Positions 44,038 to 51,970 of a stretch of 64,000 bases of DNA are shown here, in pieces; within the stretch, counting starts at the first letter, position 1, and every line of letters begins with the position of its first letter. The stretch is from an uncultured Christensenellaceae bacterium. Its GTDB lineage: Bacteria > Bacillota > Clostridia > Christensenellales > Pumilibacteraceae. The position numbers were made by a program, and so were the translations under genes. Under the pieces are notes generated by a model. That model did not search any database. It saw only the letters and a program-made list of their open reading frames with translations, and was not told where the DNA came from. The DNA lies in contig CAJULK010000009.1 of assembly GCA_910587455.1 (NCBI GenBank), positions 1 to 64,000 of the forward strand, written 5' to 3'.

Positions 44038-44942
44038 AAATAAGTCTTGTGGCAACGGGCGGAACGATAGGCAGCCGTCCCGTCAAAGGCGTAATGACAA
44101 TATCCGACGCTGCGACCGAACAGATCGCGTCCATTCTCGACGCCGACAGCGTGTTCGGCACGTTTAAGATACACAGCGCAAATGTCGATATCGCCGACCT
44201 TAATATGCTTCGGCGCACTATCGAAAGCGCGCTCGCGACAAATCCCGACGGTGTGATAATAACGCATGGTACGGATACGCTCGCGTATTCTTCTACATAC
44301 CTCGCGTACGCGTTTGCCGATACGCGCATACCTATAGTAATGTGCGCCGCGGACAATCCGCTCACGGCGGACGACAGCAACGGGTACGTAGTTTTGTCTG
44401 CGGCAAGGAGTTTTCTTCGCAGCGGTAAGCCCGGCGTGTATGTGCTGTACCGCAACCCCGGCGAGGCGGTAAAACTCCACCACGGCGCTCGGCTCATTCC
44501 CGCGCACATGTACGAAAACTTTTACTTTTCGATAGGCGAGGGCGTGGCGTTCAAGGACACCGGACTGATGAAGGGCATGAATTTCGATCTTTCGGACGGC
44601 AGAAAAGTGCTTTGCATAACGCCGTATGTGGGGATAGATTACGACGCGTTCGATATGACCGATTATGCCGCGGCGGTACAGGTCGGATACCATTCGGGCA
44701 GCGTCAACGTCGCAAAGCTGGGCGCGTTCGCTTCCGATCATCCCGATATTCCCGTGTATTTCACGGCGGGGCGCAAGAATTACGACCCGAAACTGTTTCC
44801 GCAAAACGTGGTGCAGTGCCGCGGCATAACGCAGACTGCGCTGTATATAAAACTGCTCGTCGGGCTCAAAAACAAAGTGCGCGATCTCACGTCGTTTGTA
44901 ATGAAGAACGCTTGCGGCGAGATCGTTTCGTCGGCGGAGTAG
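44034..44942 (+). CDS. L-asparaginase (type I-like)
   Basis: 302 residues with a GTG start overlapping the NUDIX gene by four nt, after AAGGAG. The two asparaginase threonine motifs are VATGGTIGS (Thr11 the nucleophile) and ITHGTDTLAYS near 77-87, with the Lys region LSAARS replaced here after DDSNGYVVL. No signal peptide, so it is cytosolic. It hydrolyses Asn to Asp and ammonia; the pairing with NUDIX and RyR genes leaves room for a different amide substrate. Confidence 0.9.
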   Translation: MKISLVATGGTIGSRPVKGVMTISDAATEQIASILDADSVFGTFKIHSANVDIADLNMLRRTIESALATNPDGVIITHGTDTLAYSSTYLAYAFADTRIPIVMCAADNPLTADDSNGYVVLSAARSFLRSGKPGVYVLYRNPGEAVKLHHGARLIPAHMYENFYFSIGEGVAFKDTGLMKGMNFDLSDGRKVLCITPYVGIDYDAFDMTDYAAAVQVGYHSGSVNVAKLGAFASDHPDIPVYFTAGRKNYDPKLFPQNVVQCRGITQTALYIKLLVGLKNKVRDLTSFVMKNACGEIVSSAE

Positions 44943-44951
44943 GTGCGCGTT

Positions 44952-45242
44952 ATGAAAAACAGATATGTTCCCGAACCGATAGATACGAGCGACGTGGAAG
45001 TGGGCGCCGAAGTGCTCGCCGTCGCCGAGCTTCTCGCCGAAAATACTCACGAAGTGTGGGCTAAGGGCAGAGCGGACGAAGGCTGGGTCTACGGCGAAAA
45101 GCTCGACCGCGAAAAAAAGATACACCCTCTGCTCGTGCCGTACTCGGAACTTCCCGATAGCGAAAAGGAATACGACAGGCGCACTTCGATAGAAACGCTC
45201 AAACTTTTGATAAAGCTCGGCGTTAAGATCGGCAATGACTGA
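44952..45242 (+). CDS. RyR-domain protein
   Basis: 96 residues, essentially one RyR domain: LAVAELLAENTHEVWAKGR, EGWVYGEKLDREKKIHPLLVPY split after EKK, then LPDSEKEYDRRTSIETLKLLIKLG. The RyR domain is named from ryanodine receptors and occurs as small stand-alone proteins in gut bacteria. A role in binding nucleotides has been suggested for the family; none is shown here. A GTG at 44943 is an alternative start. It is third in the operon with NUDIX and asparaginase genes. Confidence 0.92.
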   Translation: MKNRYVPEPIDTSDVEVGAEVLAVAELLAENTHEVWAKGRADEGWVYGEKLDREKKIHPLLVPYSELPDSEKEYDRRTSIETLKLLIKLGVKIGND

Positions 45243-45261
45243 AGATAGGAAATAAGGATGA

Positions 45262-45370
45262 GATTCTTCACGTCGCTCGCTGCGCTCGCTTGTTCAGAAT
45301 GACAAACATATCAGCTGTGTCATTCCGAGCGCAAGCGGGCAATCTCTAAGTAACGTTGTTCGCGCTTCGA
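45262..45370. repeat. Palindromic intergenic repeat, single copy
   Basis: GATTCTTCACGTCGCTCGCTG with CAGAATGACAAAC faces GTGTCATTCCGAGCGCAAGC and CAATCTCTAAGTAACGTTG with a GCGCTTCGA end. The last base lies just before the stop codon of the XRE gene. Confidence 0.85.
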
Positions 45371-45372
45371 GT

Positions 45373-45585
45373 TTATTCGTCGTTACTCCATTCCACAAGC
45401 TCGTCGAGCGTTATATCGAATATGTCCGCTAACTTGCACAGCGTAATTATATCGGGCGTGCTGTACCCGTTTTCGTAATTGCTTATAAGGCTCGCTTTCC
45501 CGCAAAGTTTTTCCGCGAGCGCGCTCTGCGTCAGCCCCAATCTTAACCGATTATATTTTATATTTTCCGCAAGGCGCATTTTCAT
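45373..45585 (-). CDS. XRE-family repressor, paralogue A
   Basis: 70 residues, almost only a Cro/CI HTH: RLAENIKYNRLRLGLTQSAL, AEKLCGKASLISNYENGYS, TPDIITLCKLADIFDITLDEL. It shares the recognition segment SLISNYEN with the neighbouring paralogue B. Two palindromic operators lie 14 and 44 bp upstream of its ATG, so it is very likely autoregulated and cross-regulated. The start codon has no ribosome site. Confidence 0.9.
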   Translation of the reverse strand: MKMRLAENIKYNRLRLGLTQSALAEKLCGKASLISNYENGYSTPDIITLCKLADIFDITLDELVEWSNDE

Positions 45586-45598
45586 ATTGTATATATTT

Positions 45599-45643
45599 TA
45601 CAAGTATCTTGAAAAATATTGTTTGGGTTACAAGAAACTTGTA
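45599..45643. promoter_or_regulatory. Operator pair upstream of XRE paralogue A
   Basis: TACAAG-TAT-CTTGAA (45599-45613, one mismatch) and TACAAG-AAA-CTTGTA (45629-45643, perfect). Their centres are 30 bp apart, the same as the pair at 45885-45930, so both sites face the same side of the helix. Confidence 0.82.
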
Positions 45644-45657
45644 AAACAAGCGATATG

Positions 45658-45870
45658 TTATTTGATTAAGTCTCTTCCAATAAGTTCGTCTATCGAAATT
45701 TCGAAAATATCCGCAAGTAACCAAAGGGTTAAAATATCAGGTGTGCTTACATGGTTCTCATAATTACTTATAAGGCTTTTTGTACTGAATAAACGATCGG
45801 CTAATTCGCTTTGCGTTAAATTAAGTCTATGACGATGAAATCGTATATTTTCAGCGATTTTCAACTCCAT
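45658..45870 (-). CDS. XRE-family repressor, paralogue B
   Basis: 70 residues, same fold and length as paralogue A: KIAENIRFHRHRLNLTQSEL, ADRLFSTKSLISNYENHVS, TPDILTLWLLADIFEISIDEL. About half of the residues are identical between the two, with the recognition helix nearly the same. The start at 45870 aligns with paralogue A; the frame is open upstream only through the operator. It is divergent from the small gene at 45946, with an operator pair between. It is AT-rich compared with the surrounding genes. Confidence 0.9.
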   Translation of the reverse strand: MELKIAENIRFHRHRLNLTQSELADRLFSTKSLISNYENHVSTPDILTLWLLADIFEISIDELIGRDLIK

Positions 45871-45874
45871 ATAC

Positions 45875-45903
45875 TTGACTATTTTACAAGTATCTTGTAT
45901 AAT
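45875..45903 (+). promoter_or_regulatory. Promoter of the small gene at 45946, with embedded operator
   Basis: TTGACT (45875-45880), 17 bp, TATAAT (45898-45903). The operator TACAAG-TAT-CTTGTA (45885-45899) occupies the spacer and touches the -10 box, so a bound repressor would block it. Confidence 0.85.
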
Positions 45904-45930
45904 TTTGTTAAAAGTACAAGATTCTTGTAC
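45885..45930. promoter_or_regulatory. Operator pair between XRE paralogue B and the small gene
   Basis: TACAAG-TAT-CTTGTA (45885-45899) and GTACAAG-ATT-CTTGTAC (45914-45930) are both perfect palindromes, with centres 30 bp apart. The first overlaps the plus-strand promoter, the second the expected start of transcription. Confidence 0.87.
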
Positions 45931-45945
45931 ATAGGGAGATTTAGC

Positions 45946-46314
45946 ATGAATAACCAAATAGCTGTAAAAGAGTATAAATCATCCGACTGTTTGCTCGCAA
46001 ATGCGTGTAAAGAATTTTTTCATGGCAAAACGCACAACAAAATTTGTGATGCATTCATAGATTTTATTTGCAAACAAGCAAATGGTAAAGGTATGTACGC
46101 TGAAAAAATCAAAGATGCTTTGAATAAAGAACTGTTGATATTAGGCAGATTATTCATGATGGATAAATGGAACAATTTATTCAGGTATATTTACAGCAAT
46201 ATGGGTTTGTGTTTGTCGCTTGCAAATAAAGTAAACTCTGATTATTCGGCAGAGATGTGTCTTATGTGGCATGATTTTGTGTACGAAAAAGCAGAAGAAG
46301 TAAAGGGCGAATAG
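45946..46314 (+). CDS. Small protein of unknown function under XRE control
   Basis: 122 residues, no recognised family. It is mainly helical and Cys/Lys-rich (LLANACKEFFHGKTHNKICDAFIDF cut after HGK, KIKDALNKELLILGRLFMM, NMGLCLSLANKVN). AGGGAG precedes the ATG at 8 nt. Its promoter contains two operators of the adjacent XRE pair. The gene is markedly AT-rich against the rest of the window, which suggests recent acquisition together with the repressors. It may be an effector that the repressors hold off; its function cannot be told. Confidence 0.75.
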   Translation: MNNQIAVKEYKSSDCLLANACKEFFHGKTHNKICDAFIDFICKQANGKGMYAEKIKDALNKELLILGRLFMMDKWNNLFRYIYSNMGLCLSLANKVNSDYSAEMCLMWHDFVYEKAEEVKGE

Positions 46315-46374
46315 AAAACTGTTTCCATGTCATTGGGTTGGGAATATATAGCTTTGCTTTTTGTCTATGGTTGA

Positions 46375-46620
46375 GATTCTTCACTTCGGGCTTCGCCCTC
46401 GTTCAGAATAAGCCTGCGGCTTGCTTCGTAGGACAAGAGAGATGTTTGGTTGGCATCTCTTTTATTGTGTCATTCCGAGCGTGAGCGAAGAATCTCGTGC
46501 GTAATGTATTAGCGCTTCGCGCATTAAAGTTGGGATTCTTCACTTCGTTCAGAATGACAAGACTTTTTATTGTTAACGCTGTTCGTAGTAGCTTCTCGCC
46601 GTAAGGCGAGCTAACGTCGA
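46375..46620. repeat. Two fused copies of the palindromic intergenic repeat
   Basis: GATTCTTCACTTCGGGC, then TTGCTTCGTAGGACAAGAG, TGTGTCATTCCGAGCG and GAAGAATCTCG; a second GATTCTTCACTTCGTTC and GAATGACAAG; and last GTAGCTTCTCGCCGTAAGG with CGAGCTAACGTCGAAC, which matches 4424-4451. The 46315-46374 stretch shows nothing. Confidence 0.82.
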
Positions 46621-46632
46621 ACATTTGGTTCG

Positions 46633-46782
46633 TCAATCGAAATAAGTCAGATCGCCCGCGCACTCGCATATGCCGAGTTTTTGCGCGCATTTTTCGCAAT
46701 AGCATTTTCCGCAATCGCCGCAGTGCAACAGCGTTTCCGTGGGGAATTCTCCGTAACAGTAATCGCATTTACGTGTTTTCAT
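46633..46782 (-). CDS. Very small zinc-ribbon-like protein
   Basis: 49 residues with nine cysteines: CDYC...CGDCGKCYCEKCAQ...CEC. The spacing fits a treble-clef or zinc-ribbon metal site. The start at 46782 is chosen as the first ATG before the cysteine block; there is no clear ribosome site. The same frame is open to 46872. It is likely real because of the dense Cys pattern, but small and of unknown function. Confidence 0.55.
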   Translation of the reverse strand: MKTRKCDYCYGEFPTETLLHCGDCGKCYCEKCAQKLGICECAGDLTYFD

Positions 46783-46899
46783 ACGATTAGTGTGTTTAAC
46801 GTTGCGCATTTTATACAAAAGCGGCGTGCGGCGCGTTTGTCGAAAATACTCGACTCGTGCGTATCGCGACAATTAAAAATAAATATGCGCGCTATTCCC

Positions 46900-46928
46900 T
46901 TGCTTTTCGGCTGTTTTTGTGATAAAAT
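46900..46928 (+). promoter_or_regulatory. secA promoter
   Basis: TTGCTT (46900-46905), 17 bp, TAAAAT (46923-46928), about 90 nt upstream of the secA ATG. The bases between hold no further feature. Confidence 0.75.
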
Positions 46929-47020
46929 GAAAATCGGTGCAATCGGTCGCGTCGTAACGGCGCGCAAGACATTGTAACACTTCGAATAACATGCGGCGCC
47001 CGTCGCCGTCGGGAAGTATT

Positions 47021-49732
47021 ATGGGATTGATTTCTTTTATCACAGGCAGCGACAACCGTCGCAACGTAAAGCGGCTCGCGGCAAAAGCCGAGCAGGTTTT
47101 GGCGCTCGAACCCAAGTTCGCGTCCATGACGGACGACGAGCTTCGCGGCATGACCGAACAGTTCAAGAAGCGGTACAGCGAGAATTTCGAAACGCTCGAC
47201 GACTTGCTTCCCGAAGCGTTCGCCGTCGTTCGCGAAGCGGGTAAGCGCGTGCTCAATATGCAGCACTTCAAAGTGCAGATAATGGGCGGTATAGCGCTTC
47301 ATCAGGGACGTATAGCGGAGATGCGTACGGGCGAAGGTAAAACGCTCGTGTCGACGCTGCCGGCATACCTGAACGCGCTCACGGGGCGCGGCGTGCATAT
47401 AGTAACCGTCAACGACTATCTCGCGCGACGCGACGCGGAGTGGATGGGCAAGATCCACAGATTTTTGGGGCTTACCGTAGGTGTAGCCGTTTCCGGAATG
47501 AAGCCGGACGCCAAGCGCGCCGCATACAACTGCGATATAACGTACGGAACAAACAACGAATACGGCTTCGACTATCTGCGTGACAACATGGTGGTGCGCC
47601 GTGCCGACATGGTGCAGCGCGATCTTGCGTTTGCCATAATCGACGAGGTAGACTCCATACTTATCGACGAGGCGCGTACGCCGCTCATCATTTCGGGACG
47701 CGGCGGCAAGAGCAGCGAGATGTACAGCCGTGCCAACCGTTTTGCGCGGCGGCTCGTTAAGGACGAAGATTACGAGATCGACGAAAAGAAGCGTGCCATA
47801 AACCTTACCGAAAAGGGCATAGAGCGCGCCGAAACTTATTTCGAGGTGGAAAATCTCGCGGACGTAGAGAATACCGAGCTTTATCATTACATCAATAATG
47901 CGCTCAAAGCCAACTTCGTCATGCACCGCGATCAGGACTATATAGTCAACGACGGCGAAGTCGTAATAGTCGACGAGTTTACCGGTCGTCTTATGATCGG
48001 CAGACGGTACAACGACGGATTGCATCAGGCTATCGAAGCCAAAGAGAACGTTCGCATACAGTCGGAGAACAAGACGCTCGCGACCATTACTTTCCAAAAC
48101 TATTTCAGACTGTACGACAAGCTGTCGGGCATGACGGGTACGGCAAAGACCGAAGAAAACGAGTTCCGTTCCATTTACAAGCTCGACGTAGTTACCATTC
48201 CCACCAACGTGCCGAGCAAGCGCGTGGACGAAAACGATCTGCTGTTTACGACTGCCGCAGGCAAAACGCGCGCGATAGTTGCGGACATTAAGGAATGTTA
48301 CGAGCGCGGACAGCCCGTTCTCGTGGGTACTACCAACGTAGAAAAGAGCGAAGAGCTTAGCAAGATATTGCGGCGCGAAAAGATCCCGCACAACGTACTC
48401 AATGCGAAAAACCACGCAAAGGAAGCTATGATCGTCGCACAGGCGGGCAGGCTTCATCAGGTAACGATCGCTACCAATATGGCAGGACGCGGTACGGACA
48501 TCATGCTCGGCGGTAACGCCGAATTTATGGCGAAAGAACGGCTCGCAAAGGACGGATTCGAGGAAGCCGATATAGATATGGCGGCTTCCGTATTCCCGTC
48601 GGATAAGCCCGAAGTCGTGCAGGCGCGCGAGCTGTATAAAAAGTATATGACCGAGATAAAGACCGAAGTGGACGAGGAAAAAGAGCAAGTCATCGCATAC
48701 GGCGGTCTGCGCATTATCGGCACCGAACGGCACGAATCGCGCCGTATCGACAATCAGCTTCGCGGACGTGCGGGACGTCAGGGCGATATGGGTTCGTCCA
48801 TATTCTATCTTTCGGCGGAAGACGACGTGCTGCGGCTGTGGGGCGACAGGCTCAAAAAGGTCATGGCGATGTTCCACGTGGACGAGGACACGCCGCTTTC
48901 CGCGAAAATGCTGTCGCGCCAAATAGAGAACGCGCAGCGCAATATCGAAGGGCGAAACTTCTCCGTGCGTAAGTCCGTTCTCGAATACGACAACGTAATG
49001 AACAAACAGCGCGAGATCATCTATGCCGAGCGCAGCAAGGTGCTCAAAGGCATGCCGATGCGCGACGAGATACTCAAGATTATGCGCGACAGATGCGATT
49101 TTACTGTCGCCGAATATACCGATCCCAAGGTGGACAGCGAGGATTGGGAGAGCGAAGAGCTCAACAAAGAAATTGAGCGCAAACTGCTTCCCGGCGAGCA
49201 CGAATTCTTCTCGGCGGAAACGCTCAAAAACAATATGCCCGACGAACTTAAAAATATGCTGTACGATGCGGTAGTTTCGGTGTATCAGCATAAGATCGAC
49301 GAGGCGGCGGAGCACAATGTGGACTTCGAGGAGATCGAGCGTTACGTAATGCTGCGCGTGGTCGATCAGAAGTGGATGGATCATATCGACAATATGGACG
49401 CGCTCAAGAGCGGCATAGGACTCAAAGCGTACGGACAGCAAGATCCCGTTATCGCGTATCAGCGCGAGGGATTCGATATGTTCGACGAGATGATACGGAA
49501 GATACACGAGGACGTTGTATCCATGCTCATGCATGCCAACGTCGAGTATCCGCCCGAGCCGCCCAAAAAACAGGATCAGCCCGAACTGATAGCGAGCCAC
49601 GGCGGCGAAGAGGTCAAGCCCGAAAAGAAGCCCGACGTGACGCCCAAGTCGCAGCGCGTCGGACGTAACGATCCGTGCCCGTGCGGCAGCGGCAAAAAGT
49701 ATAAGAACTGCTGCGGCAAGAACGAAGAATAA
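47021..49732 (+). CDS. secA: Preprotein translocase ATPase SecA
   Basis: 903 residues. It drives export through SecYEG. Seen are the Walker A region MRTGEGKTLVSTLPAYLNAL near 104, VNDYLARRDAEWMG, TYGTNNEYGFDYLRDNM, the DEAD-like IDEVDSILIDEARTPLIISG, MTGTAKTEENEF, TNMAGRGTDIMLGG, and RGRAGRQGD. The C-terminal SEC-C zinc motif CPCGSGKKYKNCCG is intact. The frame is open 10 codons upstream; the GGGAAG site supports 47021. secA-prfB is the normal Bacillota order. Confidence 0.97.
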   Translation: MGLISFITGSDNRRNVKRLAAKAEQVLALEPKFASMTDDELRGMTEQFKKRYSENFETLDDLLPEAFAVVREAGKRVLNMQHFKVQIMGGIALHQGRIAEMRTGEGKTLVSTLPAYLNALTGRGVHIVTVNDYLARRDAEWMGKIHRFLGLTVGVAVSGMKPDAKRAAYNCDITYGTNNEYGFDYLRDNMVVRRADMVQRDLAFAIIDEVDSILIDEARTPLIISGRGGKSSEMYSRANRFARRLVKDEDYEIDEKKRAINLTEKGIERAETYFEVENLADVENTELYHYINNALKANFVMHRDQDYIVNDGEVVIVDEFTGRLMIGRRYNDGLHQAIEAKENVRIQSENKTLATITFQNYFRLYDKLSGMTGTAKTEENEFRSIYKLDVVTIPTNVPSKRVDENDLLFTTAAGKTRAIVADIKECYERGQPVLVGTTNVEKSEELSKILRREKIPHNVLNAKNHAKEAMIVAQAGRLHQVTIATNMAGRGTDIMLGGNAEFMAKERLAKDGFEEADIDMAASVFPSDKPEVVQARELYKKYMTEIKTEVDEEKEQVIAYGGLRIIGTERHESRRIDNQLRGRAGRQGDMGSSIFYLSAEDDVLRLWGDRLKKVMAMFHVDEDTPLSAKMLSRQIENAQRNIEGRNFSVRKSVLEYDNVMNKQREIIYAERSKVLKGMPMRDEILKIMRDRCDFTVAEYTDPKVDSEDWESEELNKEIERKLLPGEHEFFSAETLKNNMPDELKNMLYDAVVSVYQHKIDEAAEHNVDFEEIERYVMLRVVDQKWMDHIDNMDALKSGIGLKAYGQQDPVIAYQREGFDMFDEMIRKIHEDVVSMLMHANVEYPPEPPKKQDQPELIASHGGEEVKPEKKPDVTPKSQRVGRNDPCPCGSGKKYKNCCGKNEE

Positions 49733-49782
49733 TTATCGACGGCAATGAACCGCATTGCCTAAAATCACAGCGGTAGAAACCT

Positions 49783-50880
49783 ATGGATCTGGAAGAGTGT
49801 AAAAACAGAATACGCGAAGCGCGCGGAATGATATCCGACGCTTACACCGCAGTCGCGCCCGACAAACTGAAAGCGCGGCGCGCGGAGCTTTCCGAGCGTC
49901 AGAACGATCCGACGCTTTATTCCGATCCCAAGGCGGCACAGGCTGTAAACAGCGAAGCCAAATATATCGACGGGACTTTCGAAAAATTCGACAGGCTTTT
50001 CAAAACGGCGGACGATCTCGACGCCATGGCGGAACTGCTCGAATCGGAACACGATCCGGAACTTATGCAGGAGCTTTTCGACGAAACGGATAAGCTCGTT
50101 TCGGACGCCGACGGCGCGCAGATAGCCGCGCTTTTGAAAGGCGAATACGACAAGTCCGACGCGATACTGTCGTTGCACGCGGGCGCGGGCGGCACGGAAG
50201 CACAGGATTGGGTGAGTATGCTTTTTCGTATGTACCGCATGTACTGCGAAAAAGTCGGTTATTCGGTAGACGTGCTCGATCGTCTCGACGGCGACGAGGC
50301 CGGGATAAAAAGCGTTACGTTCGCTTGCCGCGGCATGAATGCTTACGGATACCTTAAAGCCGAAAAGGGCGTGCACCGACTCGTTCGGATTTCGCCGTTC
50401 GACGCCAACGCTCGGCGGCATACGTCGTTTGCGAGTCTCGAAGTAATGCCCGAGATCAAAGACGATATTACGGTCGTTATAAATGCCGATGAAATTCGAG
50501 TGGATACATTCAGAAGCAGCGGTGCGGGCGGACAGCACATAAACAAGACCGACTCGGCGATACGTATCACGCATTTCCCGACGGGGATAGTCGTCACCTG
50601 TCAGAACGAGCGCAGTCAGACGCAAAACCGCGAAATGGCTATGACTATGTTAAAGAGCAAACTCGTGGAACTGAAAGAGCGCGAAGCAGCCGAAAAGGCG
50701 GCGAGCATAAAGGGCGATCTCAAAAAAATCGAGTGGGGCAGTCAGATACGTTCGTACGTGTTTCAGCCGTACACTCTCGTAAAAGATCACCGTACGGGGT
50801 TCGAGGATTCGGATATTCAATCCGTTATGGACGGGGATTTGGAGGGATTCATAATAGATTACCTCAAAAAGAGCGGTTGA
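49783..50880 (+). CDS. prfB: Peptide chain release factor 2, without programmed frameshift
   Basis: 365 residues in one uninterrupted frame. RF2 recognises UGA and UAA. The stop-codon reading motif is SPF (RISPFDANARRH), and the catalytic GGQ is in SSGAGGQHINKTDSA near 246-248. Most bacterial prfB genes carry an in-frame UGA at about codon 25 that is read by +1 frameshifting; here the N-terminus (MDLEECKNRIREARGMIS to DKLKARRAEL) reads straight through. It lies 50 nt after secA. Confidence 0.96.
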   Translation: MDLEECKNRIREARGMISDAYTAVAPDKLKARRAELSERQNDPTLYSDPKAAQAVNSEAKYIDGTFEKFDRLFKTADDLDAMAELLESEHDPELMQELFDETDKLVSDADGAQIAALLKGEYDKSDAILSLHAGAGGTEAQDWVSMLFRMYRMYCEKVGYSVDVLDRLDGDEAGIKSVTFACRGMNAYGYLKAEKGVHRLVRISPFDANARRHTSFASLEVMPEIKDDITVVINADEIRVDTFRSSGAGGQHINKTDSAIRITHFPTGIVVTCQNERSQTQNREMAMTMLKSKLVELKEREAAEKAASIKGDLKKIEWGSQIRSYVFQPYTLVKDHRTGFEDSDIQSVMDGDLEGFIIDYLKKSG

Positions 50881-50950
50881 ACCGCATGAAAATTCGTCTT
50901 AAACAAACTTGCGCATGTGCGCATATGTGCGTAATACAGTAAAAACCCAA

Positions 50951-51970
50951 ATGAAAGACAATCCGACAATATTAGGAATAGAAACATCGTGCGACGAAAC
51001 GTCTGCGGCGGTGCTGCGCGGTGACGAACTTCTTTCAAACGTTATCTCATCGCAGATAGAGATACACCGTAGGTTCGGCGGCGTCGTACCAGAAATAGCG
51101 TCGCGCAACCATTTGACGGCGATACTTCCCGTGATAGACGAAGCGCTCGAAAAAGCGTGCGTATCAAAGTCCGATATAGACGCAATAGCCGTCACGTACG
51201 GCGCGGGGCTTGTAGGCGCGCTGCTCGTAGGCGTATCGGCGGCAAAGGCGCTCGGCTATGCGCTCGGAGTGCCCGTATACGCAGTCAATCATATCGAAGC
51301 GCATATTGCGGCAAACTATATCAGTACGCCCAAGCTCGAACCGCCGTTTCTCGCTGTGGTCGCGTCGGGCGGGCACAGCGGCGTAGCGCGTGTGGACGGG
51401 CGTAATGAGTTTCGTATGCTCGTTTCCACTTCGGACGACGCGATAGGCGAAGCGTTTGACAAAGCGGCGCGTGCACTCGGTTTGCCGTATCCCGGCGGAC
51501 CGGAGATAGATAAGCGCGCAAAGCTCGGCAAGCCTGTCATAGAGTTTACGGACAGAAGAAAAAAACATTCGGAGCTGAGCTATTCGGGGCTGAAAACTGC
51601 GGTGGTCAACTACTTGCATACTCTCGAACAGCGCGGCGAATCGCCCGTCGTAGAGGATGTTTGCGCGTCGTTCCAGCGCACCGCCGTCGATATGCTTGTC
51701 GGATTCGCAACGGCGGCGATAGACGAAACGGGCATAAAAACGGTGGTTGCCGCGGGCGGAGTGTCGGCTAATTCGTACCTGCGCGAAAAGCTCGCGGCAG
51801 AAGCGAAACAGCGCGGCGCGGAATGTTATTTTCCGCCGATGTCGCTCTGCACCGACAATGCCGCAATGATATGCGCGCGTGCGCGCGATATGATTAAGGG
51901 CGGAGTGCCGCCTGCGGGACTCGATCTTAACGCCGTCAGTTATCTTAAAATTAAGGGTGGAGAAGAGTGA
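50951..51970 (+). CDS. tsaD: tRNA threonylcarbamoyladenosine transferase TsaD
   Basis: 339 residues. It transfers the threonylcarbamoyl group to A37 of ANN-decoding tRNAs with TsaB and TsaE. Seen are ILGIETSCDETSAAVL at the N-terminus, VVPEIASRNHLTAI, the metal-binding NHIEAHIAANY, VASGGHSGVARV, AFDKAARALGLPYPGGPEID split at GLP, and AAGGVSANSYLRE. The start at 50951 fits the family; an upstream in-frame ATG adds 14 residues. Confidence 0.96.
   Translation: MKDNPTILGIETSCDETSAAVLRGDELLSNVISSQIEIHRRFGGVVPEIASRNHLTAILPVIDEALEKACVSKSDIDAIAVTYGAGLVGALLVGVSAAKALGYALGVPVYAVNHIEAHIAANYISTPKLEPPFLAVVASGGHSGVARVDGRNEFRMLVSTSDDAIGEAFDKAARALGLPYPGGPEIDKRAKLGKPVIEFTDRRKKHSELSYSGLKTAVVNYLHTLEQRGESPVVEDVCASFQRTAVDMLVGFATAAIDETGIKTVVAAGGVSANSYLREKLAAEAKQRGAECYFPPMSLCTDNAAMICARARDMIKGGVPPAGLDLNAVSYLKIKGGEE

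Noticed and set aside
46892..49600. 902-codon open frame antisense to secA
   Set aside because: Same cause as above; secA is unmistakable on the plus strand and the antisense translation resembles no protein.
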